From: Artocarpus heterophyllus
Lineage: Eukaryota; Streptophyta; Magnoliopsida; Rosales; Moraceae
NCBI GenBank assembly: GCA_025403435.1
Contig: CM046350.1
Span: 10,093,008 to 10,157,007, forward strand
Length of the DNA stretch: 64,000 nucleotides
Reading direction: 5' to 3'
The position numbers were made by a program, and so were the translations under genes. Positions 11,579-23,482 of the stretch are shown here, one piece after another. The notes beneath the pieces are model-generated. The model ran no database searches. It was given only the letters and a program-made list of their open reading frames with translations, and had not been told where the DNA came from. The first letter of the stretch is position 1; each line of letters starts with the position of its first letter.

Positions 11579-12600
11579 CCTTGATCTTTGCTTCTAGGTA
11601 TGGTCTTAGTAATTAACGTGAATCAACAATAGCTTGAATGGTTTAGTGCTGCGGGTGGCTTAGTGAGAGTAGTAAATGGAAAACAACTGAGGGCAAATGG
11701 GAGAGATGAGACGGTTCACTAAAGAAATCAAATCTGATTTCTAAAGAGTGGCGTCATTCCTCAATAACGATTTATTTTATTTTATTTTGTTGACTTGGTG
11801 GAGTACCATATCTGACACACTCCTAATAATGGCGTCGTATCCAATTAAGGAAAAAGAAAACATATTCCTGTTGTCTCAATAAACTAGTCTCGTCTCCATA
11901 AGCTGTGGTGCCAAAAACACCATTTTTTTTTTTTTTTCATTTCTACATGTGGGGCTATTGAAGATATCAATATCAGACTTCTTCAATACGCGACGTCCTT
12001 TGGAGGAGAAAATATTCAACCTTCGTTTTTTTTATTTAAGTTACCTTGAGCGACCTTGTCTTCCTATAGTCTAATTTTACATCCTTTTACCCATGTGTAA
12101 TACCGATTTCTAACTAACAGGTAAATTAAGGACCTTTTTGCATGTTAGAGTGTTTCTTGACATTCTCCTATCACCGTACTGCTTTAAAATTCTTAAAAAT
12201 TGAATTCTCAAACTACTTACAAATTAAAATTTCTCCGTCTTAATTCATCGTGAAAATAATCAAATAAATTATTCAAAAATCCAACATTAATATTTACTAT
12301 AAAATTTCAGAATATATATGTTAATTCTATAAATCCTTCTATCATAATTCTAAACATCAAATTTTCAAGGAAACTCTTTGACTTAATTATGTAATTTACA
12401 TTGTTTAATTTTAAGATTTTTTCGATCATTACAATTTTATGATGAATGTTTTAATATTTTGAAAAATATGTTTGAATTTATTAAACGAATGCTCATTATA
12501 AATTTTCATGCTATACATAATTTTATAAGAGACTAGTTGATGAGCTTTGTATTGTGGTGAGACCGATGTGATGGTTGCGGTATACATACCACTACAATAA
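11579..12600. other. Intergenic, nothing recognised
   Basis: AT-rich DNA with a poly-T run near 11923-11937. No coding frame, RNA gene or element border could be supported. Confidence 0.5.
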
Positions 12601-12639
12601 GTCTCAACTATAATGAAAAAAGTTTTCCCTCTCTTATGA

Positions 12640-12930
12640 AAGATGTTTTTAAAGAGTTTTAAGAAAGTAAATATTTACCTAACAAGTATTATGAAAAGTT
12701 TTATTATTTTCTGTTGCAACGAAAATCGCAACAACTTTAAAGTATGTTTATAGAAAAAGTTTTTGCTGTTTTGAAAAGTTGTTTTAAAAAGTTTACAAAG
12801 TAAAGTTTTACTTATTAAGGTTTATGAATGTTTTGAATGATTATAACGTCAAGTTTTATACTATGTTTCAGTTTCTATTGCAACGAAAGTCATAATAGTT
12901 TCAAGTATGTTTCTAAGAAAAAATTACACC
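12640..12930. repeat. Diverged tandem repeat, period about 160 bp
   Basis: The block with CTGTTGCAACGAAAATCGCAA followed by AGTATGTTTATAGAAAAA (about 12710-12760) recurs as CTATTGCAACGAAAGTCATAA and AGTATGTTTCTAAGAAAAA (about 12875-12920). Upstream parts also match loosely. It is old, non-coding and of unknown origin. Confidence 0.5.
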
Positions 12931-13996
12931 ATATTTTCTTAATAATAAGTAAGAATTAAGAACAAAAAATAATGTTTAAGCAAGTTAAATAACAGTTTGA
13001 AAAGTTGAGTTGTTATACACGGACACCCCATACCAAAATTACCGTCTCTTGAGGAAATATATATATATATATGTATGTATATATATACAGACATACATAC
13101 ATGCATCCCAAATTGGCCACGTAAACAGGAGTGTTGTGATATATACCAACAAGGTAAAATTAATCCGAACCACAAGTTCATCAAAAGTCCCTCATCCAAC
13201 GTAAAGTGTAATTCCCATGATCATCAGCCAACTAGATATTCTCTAGGCGATCGGACAATGCCATTGTCATCTCGAAAGTCACCACTAGGTTTATCAAATT
13301 CTTCAATATCGCAAGTAAGTCTCAAAGATTTAATCTTTCCTCGGCATCTTTCCCACAAACCACCAACCATCTTTAACTTAAAACAAAAAAAGCAGGTTAA
13401 GTGACATGAGATGAGGACAAGCATCAAGAACAGCACACAACCGAATATCAGTCACATTGTTTGCGATGACGTAATCGAGGAAAGTTTTTAGCAATGTCAA
13501 ACGCTTGCTTACTCCATTCGTCAATTGGAGTTCGGGTCCAGGTATAGAAATCTCCTTGGAAGTTAAATTTCAGCGTTCTAGACGAGGGCGACGCAGACCT
13601 AGGGCTTCGAGAAGCCTACGGTAGAAAGCTCAAACTCTTCCATGGAACCACTTCACTCAGTCCGTCTTCTGCAATCCAATCGCGATGGTGACGAATCTGA
13701 AGGCACTTGATCTGACTGGATCTGTTGAAAAGGTTTGACTGAGAACAAGAACATCATTTATTTTTTATTATTATTTTTTAAAAGAGTGGTTTCTACAGAG
13801 AATTGCTTATTACCAGGTAAAGAATTGTGTAGATAATCCTGTAACAAATTGTAAAACGTGGCTTCAATAATTTGTACAGAAATTGGGTAGTATATGCCTC
13901 ACACATACGGAATAAATATATATATTGTGTGATACATATGTAATTGTCTACAATCTTAACCAACTAGACCCTTGTAACATTTTTTGTTCGCCAGCA
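12931..13996. other. Intergenic with (TA)n microsatellite and unexplained GC-richer patch
   Basis: 13057-13088 is a TA/TATG microsatellite. 13440-13730 is less AT-rich and holds short frames on both strands, for example minus 13224-13436 with GLWERCRGKIKSLRLTCDI. It could be a decayed gene fragment, but no family was recognised. Confidence 0.35.
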
Positions 13997-14182
13997 TAAC
14001 ATTATTCATGCATTTGTATTAGTGTAACAATTAAAGAATATAGTCTAAAACTTATAATATTGGGAGTACACTTGAACAAATTAAGTATATAACATTATTC
14101 ATGCATTTGTATTAATGTAACAGTTAAAAAATATAGTCCAAAACTTGTAATATTGAGAGTACACGTAAACAAATTAAGTGTT
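13997..14182. repeat. Diverged tandem duplication, 2 x 93 bp
   Basis: 13997-14089 and 14090-14182 share the start TAACATTATTCATGCATTTG and the end AACAAATTAAGT with scattered substitutions. It is non-coding. Confidence 0.85.
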
Positions 14183-16817
14183 ATACAACGGACGAACAAT
14201 GTTACATTGGTAAAACAAAGGGTTTAGAAATATTGGATTAGTCAAAATGCTTGATTTGACACTTTCCTTATCTATGTATGTATATGTACATACATATCTC
14301 TTTAGAGAAGAGAATTGAGCATAAGAAGGGAATGAAACACACACATTAAAAAAATGCTAGTGAAACAATGCTGCTTCTTTTTTTTCCTAGTGAAACAATA
14401 CTGGTCGTATAAAAGAGAATAGATAAAAAAGAGTACAAGATTCTCTAAATCTAATAAAAATGTTTGAAATCACTTGAATGATATTTGAAAAATAAAAAGA
14501 TAATAGAAATACGCGTGGAGATTCTTCGGCAGTGATCCTCCGAGGCGGATCCGTATAGCTTGCACACACTAGGATTTGCAGTCGCTCTTGAGAAGCAAAA
14601 TGGAAGAAGATTGGGAGAACCAAATTAAAGGAGTTATTTTATCTTTTTTTCGTTCTTTTTTCTCCGTTATTAATTTTTCTCTGCCTTCAATTTTATTAAG
14701 TATACATTTTCGATGTGGCACTTTTATATCAAGAAGCTTTCTTTTTTCTTGAAATATCATTAAATTATATTTAACTCAAATAAAAACTTTATTTCGATCA
14801 ACAATTCATTTTATCCTCGAATATAAGACTCTGCAAAGTCTAACGCGATTCCAACTGTCAAGTTTTCTCAACCGGATGGTTTGGACGGTTTGGAAAATGC
14901 CTATTGAACCGGGTTTTTAAACTGCGGTTTAGCTTTATGATTAAGCCGGATTTTGGGCCCAAATGAGTGCATTATGTGCAACTTGTTGAAAAAATTACAT
15001 GTTATACCACACATTTAAAAGTCGGGTTTATTAATGCCACACTTAAAAAAGTTTTATCATATTATTATTCATATTACATATTAAATTATGTCACAAATAA
15101 ATATGTATGGTATTTATAAAAAGTAAATCTTAAAATATAGTTTTTACAAAAATTCCCCAATTTTTAAAGATTTTTTTGGGTTTTTTTAACTTTTTTCTTA
15201 AGAAGAATAAATGTGGTCATTTTCGGTTCAGACTTTAAAGGTTGGAAACTTAGGGTATGTTTTTTATATGCGTATATATATAATGATAAAAGTTCAAAAC
15301 TATAGACAAAAAAATTAAATAGTCATTCAGGTTTAGACCGTTCCTAAACTGACAAACCGGATAGCACTACTTTTCTTATGGTACGGTCTTCAAACCAAAT
15401 TATTTTTCATTTTTAACACAAGATGGTTTGCCATCTCGATCCCTGGTTGCTGGAGAGTAATTTGATAGATTACTTTTGACAATCTGTTAGATTATATTTC
15501 ATTTTCAATAAAGACGCTTGTCATTTCTAGCTCAAGTCGCCAAAAAGTAGTTTGATAGAACACCAACCGTAATCTATCGGATTAGTTCCTTTTACGAGAA
15601 CAACCAACAAAAATGCCTAATACACTGTAATCATATAGAACAAAACAAAAATCATACAACTTTGTTCTCCTCTAGTTGCTTTCGGTTTTTACACATCCCT
15701 CAACAGTCAACACTCAAGACTCAACTGTGGGGTTATTAATAAAAGGTAAAAAATTTCATATACGGATGTAGTATGGACAGATATTCTTCAAAATTATAAT
15801 GTACTTTTTAAATATTTTTCAAACATTAAGATGCTATACATGCAGAGAGTACTAGTTATTTAATTATATTATTATTTTTACATGTAAATTAGGTTTAAAT
15901 TTTTCATACTAGTATATTGGAATATTTAATAAAAAAGACTAATATTTCTCCAATTTACCATGGCTTTTTTTTTTCTTTGAAAAGATGAATAATTTACACA
16001 TCATTTGTTATTATAACAAGGCTGATAACTTACAGGAAACTGACAAAATAGTCAAGACTGTCCGGGGAAAGAGGTTGGTGGCAGTTGATTTTTCTGCTTA
16101 ATTGGCTTAACCTCACTACAAAAAGAAAAAATAATGAACAGCACATTCACAAATGCGGCACTGGAACCGTTGGATCAGATGACTGCTCTGTCCAGATTAG
16201 GTCCAAATCAAGATTTTTGGACATAAAGGTTTTAGAAACGTCTGCAAGCCGAGGTGGTGCTGTAGTAAATAATAGTCATATACGCATTTTCGCTATAAAT
16301 CTTACACGTTTGATCAAAGTTAGTCCTCCAATAACTTTGTAGTCTTTTTTTTTTTTTATGGAAATAACTTCATAGACTTAGTGTTGAAGAACTTTAGATC
16401 ATGGCTAGATTGTCAGCAATTCTAAGAACTCTTGTAAAGACAAAGGATTGTTGATGACTCGTACCAAAAAGTACCCGTTGTAGGCATATCAAATTTCACA
16501 TTCTAAGTGAAGCAATTTTGTTTTCCTGATGCAAATAAAATGATCAGGAAAAAAAAAAAAAGAGAGCCGAATCAAGGAGAACAAAAGCACGTTGTAATCT
16601 TCCATTACTAGGAACTGTGTTCTTTTGCATTTGAGCAACGCAAAGTTATCAAAATTTGCCCTTTTACCTTCTCATCATCCTTCCTAAGTTGTATGGTATA
16701 AACGCCCCTGTACACCTTTCACCTATCCTTTGGTATGCAAGTATGCAGGAAATTTCCAAGACTTGGTCACTAGTCCATATGAACAAGGCCTATACTATCT
16801 ACAACAAAATTGGGGAC
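14183..16817. other. Intergenic; possible decayed transposon near 14840-15400
   Basis: Downstream flank of the TOPLESS-like gene. Around 14870 the motif AACCGGATGGTTTGGACGG, and around 15340 roughly inverted GACAAACCGGATAGC sequence, hint at the ends of a non-autonomous element, but no target-site duplication was seen. Frames at 14387-14760 and 16085-16342 lack recognisable content. The 3' end of the TOPLESS-like transcript should lie just below 16818. Confidence 0.4.
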
Positions 16818-19800
16818 TCAACAAGATGACTGTTCCACACTGGTTCCAGAGCTAACACCAGGACTTTGCGGATCGGAAGAGCCAAAATCAGGACTTTGTT
16901 CATCGAAAGAGCCAAAACCGGGACTATGTCCATCAAATGAGCTAAAACCAGGACTTTGTCCGTCAAAAGAGCGGAAACCAGGACTTCCTTCAACGCGCTC
17001 ATCATGTGTTACAGTGGCCAATCCGTAGTCAACAACATCAATGGGTCTCTGCAAGATAAAGAAAGCATTTGAAGACTGAGGTGTTTACGCGTAGGCTTAC
17101 CTAAACAAATCCGAAAAGACATTTACCGAGGTGAGCGGACACTTTTCCCTGGAACGCAGAAGCTGAAGACCACCAGCATTTGCAAGGACTTTTATACCAT
17201 TCTCAAGTGTTGACACAGCTAGCAGAGTCCCTCCCTTGTTAAATCGTATGCAAGGACAACACTAAAAGATAACAAAGGAGCAAGGATAAATGGGCTAAGT
17301 AACTAAATCACTACCAGGGTGCTAAAAATCTGACCAAGATTGTTTACCGGCAATCCACCAGCGGCCCAGGAATAGCTCAATTGTTTTACATTGTCCATGG
17401 TCCAAAACTTCACTTGGAACTCATCACCAGCAGCCAAAATCTGATTATTGGCGGTGTCAAACTGCACAACACCCATAGACCTCCTTTGAAGACCTCGATA
17501 ATTGTGCTTAACATCCCCACCTTCTTTATGATCCCATTCCACAAGGTAGGAATCTCCATTGCTGTCTGTCCCACAGTAGAATAGCCTGTGACAGAGACAA
17601 GCAAAGAAATTAATGACATTGTTTTTAGGTATTAGAAGAACAAGCACCGTATCATACAAGTACCTCGTCCCATCAGCACTGCATGCCATCCTTCCCCAAG
17701 ATGGGCATGCATCGCAAGTGAACAACTTTGTACCATATATCCATGCATTGATTTTCCCATTAGTGTCCACTGAAAAAAGGTACTAGGGCGGAGAAATGGG
17801 GAGAAGAAAAAGGAAGAAGAAGAAGATATAAGTTCCATAGAACAATAAGGGAACAAAAAACCAATAAAACAAAAATACCGGTGCTAATAACAGCAATTGG
17901 ATACCTGCTTTCCATCGTCATATGGGCACAGAGAGTAGACTGGTGCTTCATGACCCACAAAATTATAAACTTGGGATAATCTATCATCGGCAAGAGCCAT
18001 CCACATCTGCACAAGTAGGATAATTAGCGTTGCTACATTCCATAGCCTAACCATCAACATTGATGGAAAATTTCTGATTATAGCAATTACCCTAATGGCG
18101 TTGTCCTCTCCACAAGTTATGACGCAGAATTGTTCACTTTGGTGAGGGAATAAAATGTCATATACATTACCAAAATGGGCGTCAATCTGTTTGAATATCA
18201 TGGAAATTAAAGGATTATATTATAAAGATGCTCAAAAATAACTTGCGTTTATTTGGTAATTCGTGGTAAGAAATAAACAGCGCATGGCAAAATACCTCTA
18301 TATATTTCGTTAAGACATCACCATTGTAGGAATATATGTGCACAAGATGCTTGGAAAAGGCAACACCTGGCATATATAAATTTGAAAAGGAAACATTATG
18401 TAAAGCATCTTAAGTCCCTCAACATGGAAAATAATAATATCACAACGCACATTTACTGGCATTATCTTTCCTCCAGCCTAGCAACTTGATCACCTTCAAA
18501 GAAAAAGGACAAATTATTGAATTACGCTTAAGCATTACCGAAAAAAGCACCATCTGGGCTCCAGATGACACGGTTTACTGATGCAGTCGGATCATTGGCA
18601 AAAGATGTCTTGCAAGTGGTAAAAGGAGATTAAATAATTAGTCCTATTATGGGTAACATGTCGTCAAGATGTAGAAGAAATACAAACAAGGCACCTGGAA
18701 CTAAACCTGAACACTCAATGAACATGCCCCAAAGTGCCAAATCTCGAATGGACGATGAACAAGCCATTCTGTTTCCCCCATCTCCCAAATGGAGATATCA
18801 CCATTAGCAGTTCCAACTGAAATTTGAGGGAAAATATGCAAAAAGAAAAGCAGAAATGAACTCTAGAATTAGAATCTTTAAGTAGTTTTCTTCCAACGAG
18901 AAAAAATAAAATAAAATAACAAAACAAAAGATTCTTTTTAAGCATCCAGAGCAAACCAAGAAGCAAAGTTTGCTGCACAGGATGAAAATCCAAGCTCTGT
19001 ACTTGAGAATCCTGGTAGAAATTGACAACAGGAGTCTGTGGCAACGCATTAGGATGCATGTCAGGCAAAAAATTATTGGGCAAATTATTGACCTGCAAGG
19101 GAGAAAAAAAAGAGGGAGAGAAGCCAAAAAGTCAAATAAGAGAACTAGAATTATGTTGCATTCATTTCAAAGATTCTCTTTTCTACTAAATAGAGATTAG
19201 CAAAATCAGTTGCTTCCCTTTTCCTGTCAAAGGCTATTTGTGAAAGCAAAATAAATGAAATTTACACAATCGGGAATCAGCATTTCCCAAGAGAACCAAA
19301 TCTTCAACTTAAAGCAGAAAGTATGCAAGATCCTTAATTCGATACCGTTTCCATTGTCCCGGCAACTCTTTGTCTCTTAAGCGGTCGTTCAGGAACTGCA
19401 ATTCGTTAATCCACTGATAGTGAGAATTTTAGTTAGCGTAGATGCTTGTGCAAGCAAAGAAAACAATGAAGAAATGGTGATAAAAGAACAAAAAGGGAAA
19501 ATTTGATGCAACGGAGATAATAGGTGAAAAGAATCAGAGCAGCTCGATACAGTACCTTCAACTGCAGGAGTTTTTTGCTCGAAAGGCTGAGTAGAAACCG
19601 CTTGGCATGGCACAGAGGATGGACCTGGCATCAGTGCTCTAACATTTATCCTAGGACGTGCTGGTGCAGGCTGAAAAGGCAATTTAAATAAACAAGAAAA
19701 TAAGCAGCAGAATGAGATTCTTTCAAACTAATTTCCTCATCGGCAAAAGTTCCATGCATTGTATAAAAAGGGTTTGGTCTAGAGAAAGAAGCAGAAGCAA

Positions 19801-21929
19801 TAGAATTTGTGTTTTGTATTGACATCAGAGGCATCGTGGGAGGTGCTGGTGCAGGCTGGAACAGAATCAGAAGGAGCATAATAAGACTCCTTAAGTTCAA
19901 ACTATATTCCTAAATCAGCCAAAGTACAAAGTTTTTTTTTTTTTTTTTTGTGAGAAGTTCAAGGTTTTGTATTGGCTTACAATTGTAGTGTTGAAGCATG
20001 TTAAAGGGTTTAGTTTAGAGGAAGCAGAAGCTGTAAAATTCCTGTTTGGTATTGACATCATAGGCATCACAGGAGGTACTGGTGCAGGCTGAAACGGCAT
20101 CAAAAGGAGCAGAATAAGATTCCCTCAAGCTAGTTTCTCATCAGCCAAATTTCTATGTTTTGAATTGGCTTACAATAGTATTGGAGCTCCTTAAAAAGTT
20201 TGGTATTGGGTAAGGAGAACCAATAAGATTCCAGTCTAGTATTGGCATCGTACGCATCACTGGAGGTGCTGGTGCAGACTGAAATGACATCAATAAGAGC
20301 AGAATTAGACTCCAAACTAATTTCCCCATGAAGAAAAGTTCTCTGTTTTGTATGGACTTACAATAGTAGTATTGCAGCTCCTTAAAGGGTCTGGTATAGA
20401 GAAACTAGCAGTAGGATTCCGGTTTGGTGTTGGCATTGTAGGCATCTCAGAAGGTGGTGGTGCAGACTGAAACAGAATCAATAAGAGCAGAATAAGACTC
20501 TTTCAATCTAATTTCCTCGTGAAATGGAGTTCTCTGATTTGTTATCTACTTACAATAGGAGCATAAGAACCAACTTGTCCTGCTAGAGGGCTAGCCATTG
20601 TGTTGTTGCCATAACTACAATATAGGGAGCATTACATGAGAATAAGCTGGCAATAAATTAGAACTTGATACCACAATTAAAAAACTAAAAACCAAATAAA
20701 CAGCTTTACCTCTGATCCATGGGTGCTGTCAGCTTTGAGTTATCTGAATTACCAAATTCAGGCTTGCGACGGAAAAATGAATAATTCGTGCTCTTTTGTT
20801 TAAGTGCCTGAAGCAGCCTAGCCCTGGCTGAACAGGCATCACCATAAGTAGAAAGCTTCCTATTCTCCCTGAAAACCAACCATGGAACTATAGCAAACAG
20901 AATATAGGAAACAAGCATGCAAGACAAAAGCAAATTTTCAATCTGATGACCAGTAATTTTCAGCAGCAATTCTTTCCTAAGGTTCACAGTTATCATAATG
21001 TCACTTAGGTACAAGACCTCCAACATGTTTACTGCCTTAAATGAGACTTTAAAATAATAATAATAATAATAAATAAACAAACAAACAAACTACTACTCTA
21101 TTTTACTATTTTTTATTGTAAAGAGACAAAATCTTTGTCAATTCTTGTCATTGACCCCCCAAAAAGAAAGGGGAAAAAAAATCGCTTATCAAATATCAAA
21201 CGTCCAAACATTGCTTTGCTTGTCTTAGATCCTAACCTTCACGTATAGCCAGTAGTTTAGAGAAAAACAAATTGGACAACAAAAGACCTTATGAATTTCA
21301 AATGTACCTGATGTCTTCTAAAGTCAGAAGCATTGTAATTTCCTGAAAAATTTCAGGATTATAATCGGCAAAGAATTTCAAGTCCCTCCTAAGAATCTCA
21401 ACAGCTTTGGAAATATCTTTCCTGAACCAAAGTTTGAAGGGAAAAGGACAACCAAGAAAGTTAAAACTTAAACTTACCAGGAAAGGTCTAATGCGAAAAA
21501 CAATTAGCAAATATCAGGAACCCCAAAATAGAAACAAAGACAACTCAAAGAAATTTAATTTACCTTTCGAGTGCCTCAAGAAATTTTTGCTTTCGAATCT
21601 CGAAGAAGATCAGCACTGACAAGTCTTCCTGATCAATCTTTACAAACCCAGACAAGTACTTCTCAAGCTCGTCCCATTGACCGTTGGTCACACAAGCCTC
21701 AACATGATTCTCGTCGAAGACAACCTCGGAATCTTTCTCCGGTCTTCATTTCGAAACATGTAATTGTTATCAAAATTTCCAAAACTCGAAAAAAAAAAAA
21801 TCTGTTTTTAAGTAAACGAAAGACGGAGGAGTAAAGAAATGAAAGAGTAAAGAAATGAAAGAAAATTGCTAACTTTTGCGTTTCTTCGTCAACTGTTCTG
21901 CTCTGTTCGCCATCTCCCGGGGTCGCCAT
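16818..21929 (-). CDS. TOPLESS-related co-repressor-like protein, shortened and rearranged
   Basis: TOPLESS proteins are nuclear Groucho-type co-repressors that link transcription factors to histone deacetylation. The model has exons 21874-21929, 21564-21743, 21308-21421, 20710-20868, 20554-20614, 20362-20466, 20174-20278, 19981-20088, 19556-19670, 19346-19395, 18957-19092, 18707-18816, 18539-18608, 18296-18366, 18091-18186, 17905-18006, 17664-17782, 17348-17585, 17127-17261 and 16818-17048. Phases agree and the sum is 786 residues, against about 1130 for the family. Family matches are the CTLH-type part (KYLSGF, IFFEIRKQKFLEALER, LTLEDIR), the linker PFQPAP type, the nuclear-signal-like PLKRQRV and the first WD40 propeller (SLDFHPVQQTLLL, NRVIWSPDG, FVGHEAPVYSLCP, RSMGVVQFD, IRFNKGGTLLAVS). 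The N-terminal LisH helix segment, part of the dimer/tetramer domain and the whole second propeller are absent. The tail carries SPGF-SFDGQ repeats. It may be a neofunctionalised copy or a decaying one; all listed splice sites are GT-AG. Confidence 0.87.
16859..16987 (-). repeat. 30-bp tandem repeat encoding an SPGF-SFDGQ tail
   Basis: Four full 30-bp units and a partial one lie in the last exon of the TOPLESS-like gene. They encode ten-residue units of the form SPGF(R/S/G)SFDGQ. The reading frame is kept across units, so the repeat extends the protein and does not break it. Confidence 0.9.
19556..20466 (-). repeat. Tandemly amplified linker exon, five units
   Basis: Five exon-plus-intron units of about 185-235 bp each begin after an acceptor with CCTGCACCA or TCTGCACCA. 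They encode variants of PAPxPPxMPxMSIxN. Acceptors end at 20466, 20278, 20088, 19855 and 19670. Three units (20362-20466, 20174-20278, 19981-20088) keep a GTAAG donor and are whole-codon, phase-0 cassettes. The unit starting at 19855 has lost its donor. The unit 19556-19670 leads into the next domain by a different donor. Confidence 0.85.
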
Positions 21930-22342
21930 ATCAGCCGTAGCTGGAAGCTAGGGTTTCTTCAACTCCACCTTCCAATGTCAAGTCGTTGTTGCAGTTGTTT
22001 TCTTGGCCTTCCCTTTCTTGTCCGTTTCTTGCGTATTCGATTCAAGCCCTCAATTTCTTGCAACGATCGATCTTCGGAAGAAACAGAAGAACAAAAATGG
22101 ATTCTTTTTTTTCTTTTTCTCTATCTCTCTGAGCAGAGGATTTTGAATTTTTGATGCAGAGAAGAACGAGGAGGGAAAGACGAAGAAGGAATGGGGTTTT
22201 GGGTTTATCATTTCTTTCGCCTTTCCCTCTCTTTTTTGTCTGTGCGACGTTTGATCTCACACCCCCTGTCGTATACTCTAAATAATATCTTTAAACGCCG
22301 TCGTATTACTACATGAACCAAAGTCACAACACTAAACTCTGA
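21930..22342 (-). promoter_or_regulatory. 5' leader and proximal promoter of the TOPLESS-like gene
   Basis: A telo-box-like AAACCCTAG (minus strand) lies at 21948-21956, just upstream of the ATG. CT/GA-rich sequence follows to about 22250. There is no upstream exon that could encode the LisH segment normal for this family. Exact transcription start is not visible. Confidence 0.45.
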
Positions 22343-23160
22343 TAGAGATGTGAAATGGGCTAGCTTGGCCCGGCTTGGCTCAGCCCATTTAATTTAGGCT
22401 CAAGCATACCTCTTGTCATTTTTAGGTCTGTCTATTTATTTATTGTGTTGTATTAAGCCTGACTCAGTTAATTTTTGTGGCGTCAAGTCCAACTCATGGT
22501 CTATTTATTAATGGGTCCTGCCCATAAAGTATTTGGACTGTGCTTGTGCTTATATCAATGTTTGTACTTTTTGTTGTACTTTTAGTTCTTAATGTGTCTT
22601 TTTTCTACTTAATGTTAAATTTACAACAAAAAAAACAAACAAACAAAATTAAAACACTAACTCGTTCATAACAAAGAAAGTGCATTATTGATAAAAAAAA
22701 TCTTTTTTTTGAAAAGTATAACATTATAGAATCTTAAATGACATGGTTTCCATTATTTAGTTTTTCATTAAATCAAAGAGAGTAAGTGTATATTAGCAAT
22801 TAATAACTTACCAACAACAAAGAATCTATTTGATCTTTTTTTTCTTTTTTAATCAAATCTATTATAAATTTAGAACTTCTTTATAAAAAAAATATTTACA
22901 AAAATATAAAATATATTAGTAAAATTAGTTTTAAATTGTATATTTTAATTGTGCTTATAATTTGACTACAATCATGCTTTTAACGCGCTCGTGTTGTGCC
23001 CTTACATGTTTCGTGCCAAAAAGTTGCACAAAGTCCAGCCAATTTAATAAGCGGGATGGGTTAGGCCGATTTAATAATTGTGTCATATGGTGCCACATCT
23101 ACTTTTTAACGTATTGTGCTTGTGTCAGCCCACTAGGCCCAGCCTATTTTGACATCTCTA
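22343..23160. mobile_element. hAT-like non-autonomous transposon (818 bp)
   Basis: The ends are inverted and similar: TAGAGATGTGAAATGGGCT on the left and, reverse-complemented, TAGAGATGTCAAAATAGGCT on the right. Flanks AACTCTGA (22335-22342) and AACTCTAA (23161-23168) match at 7 of 8 bases, the target-site length of hAT elements. There is no transposase frame inside, so it would need help to move. It sits about 0.4 kb upstream of the TOPLESS-like start codon. Confidence 0.8.
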
Positions 23161-23168
23161 AACTCTAA

Positions 23169-23482
23169 AAGGATGAGCTTTTTTTTTTCTTTAAAAAAAG
23201 AGAGTTATTTTTACTGCGTTACCCGCCTTTAATCGGGCGGGTATGACAGTTGCTAAATAAGGAGGGGAGTAGAAATGGATGCTCATATCATCCCTCGAGG
23301 TGCCGACAGGTATCTTACCCTGTCCTTATCTCAATATACATGTACTTTTATTTAAAATAATAAATTATTTACAAAAAATGTGAGTATTGTTTAGCATCTG
23401 AGAAATTGTAACATATATTGCTTATAAAGAAAAATATATTGCCAATTGCAGCTATGGAACCGTTGAATGGATTACCACTTTT
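23169..23482. other. Intergenic, nothing recognised
   Basis: AT-rich sequence with a short GC-richer patch (ACCCGCCTTTAATCGGGCGG, about 23221-23240) that forms a small palindrome. No gene is visible. Confidence 0.45.

Noticed and set aside
13224..13436. 70-codon minus frame with GLWERCRGKIKSLRLTCDI
   Set aside because: It looks slightly protein-like, but no family was recognised and there are no supported exons around it.
17664..17769. Acceptor at TTTTTTCAG for the WD40 exon of the TOPLESS-like gene
   Set aside because: It breaks the reading frame; the acceptor CCCTAG 13 bases upstream keeps the frame and gives the family motif YLFSVDTNGKI.
17890..17905. U12-type intron donor (GTATCC) in the TOPLESS-like gene
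   Set aside because: The donor reads GTATCCAATT and lacks the required GTATCCTT core; it is an ordinary GT-AG intron.
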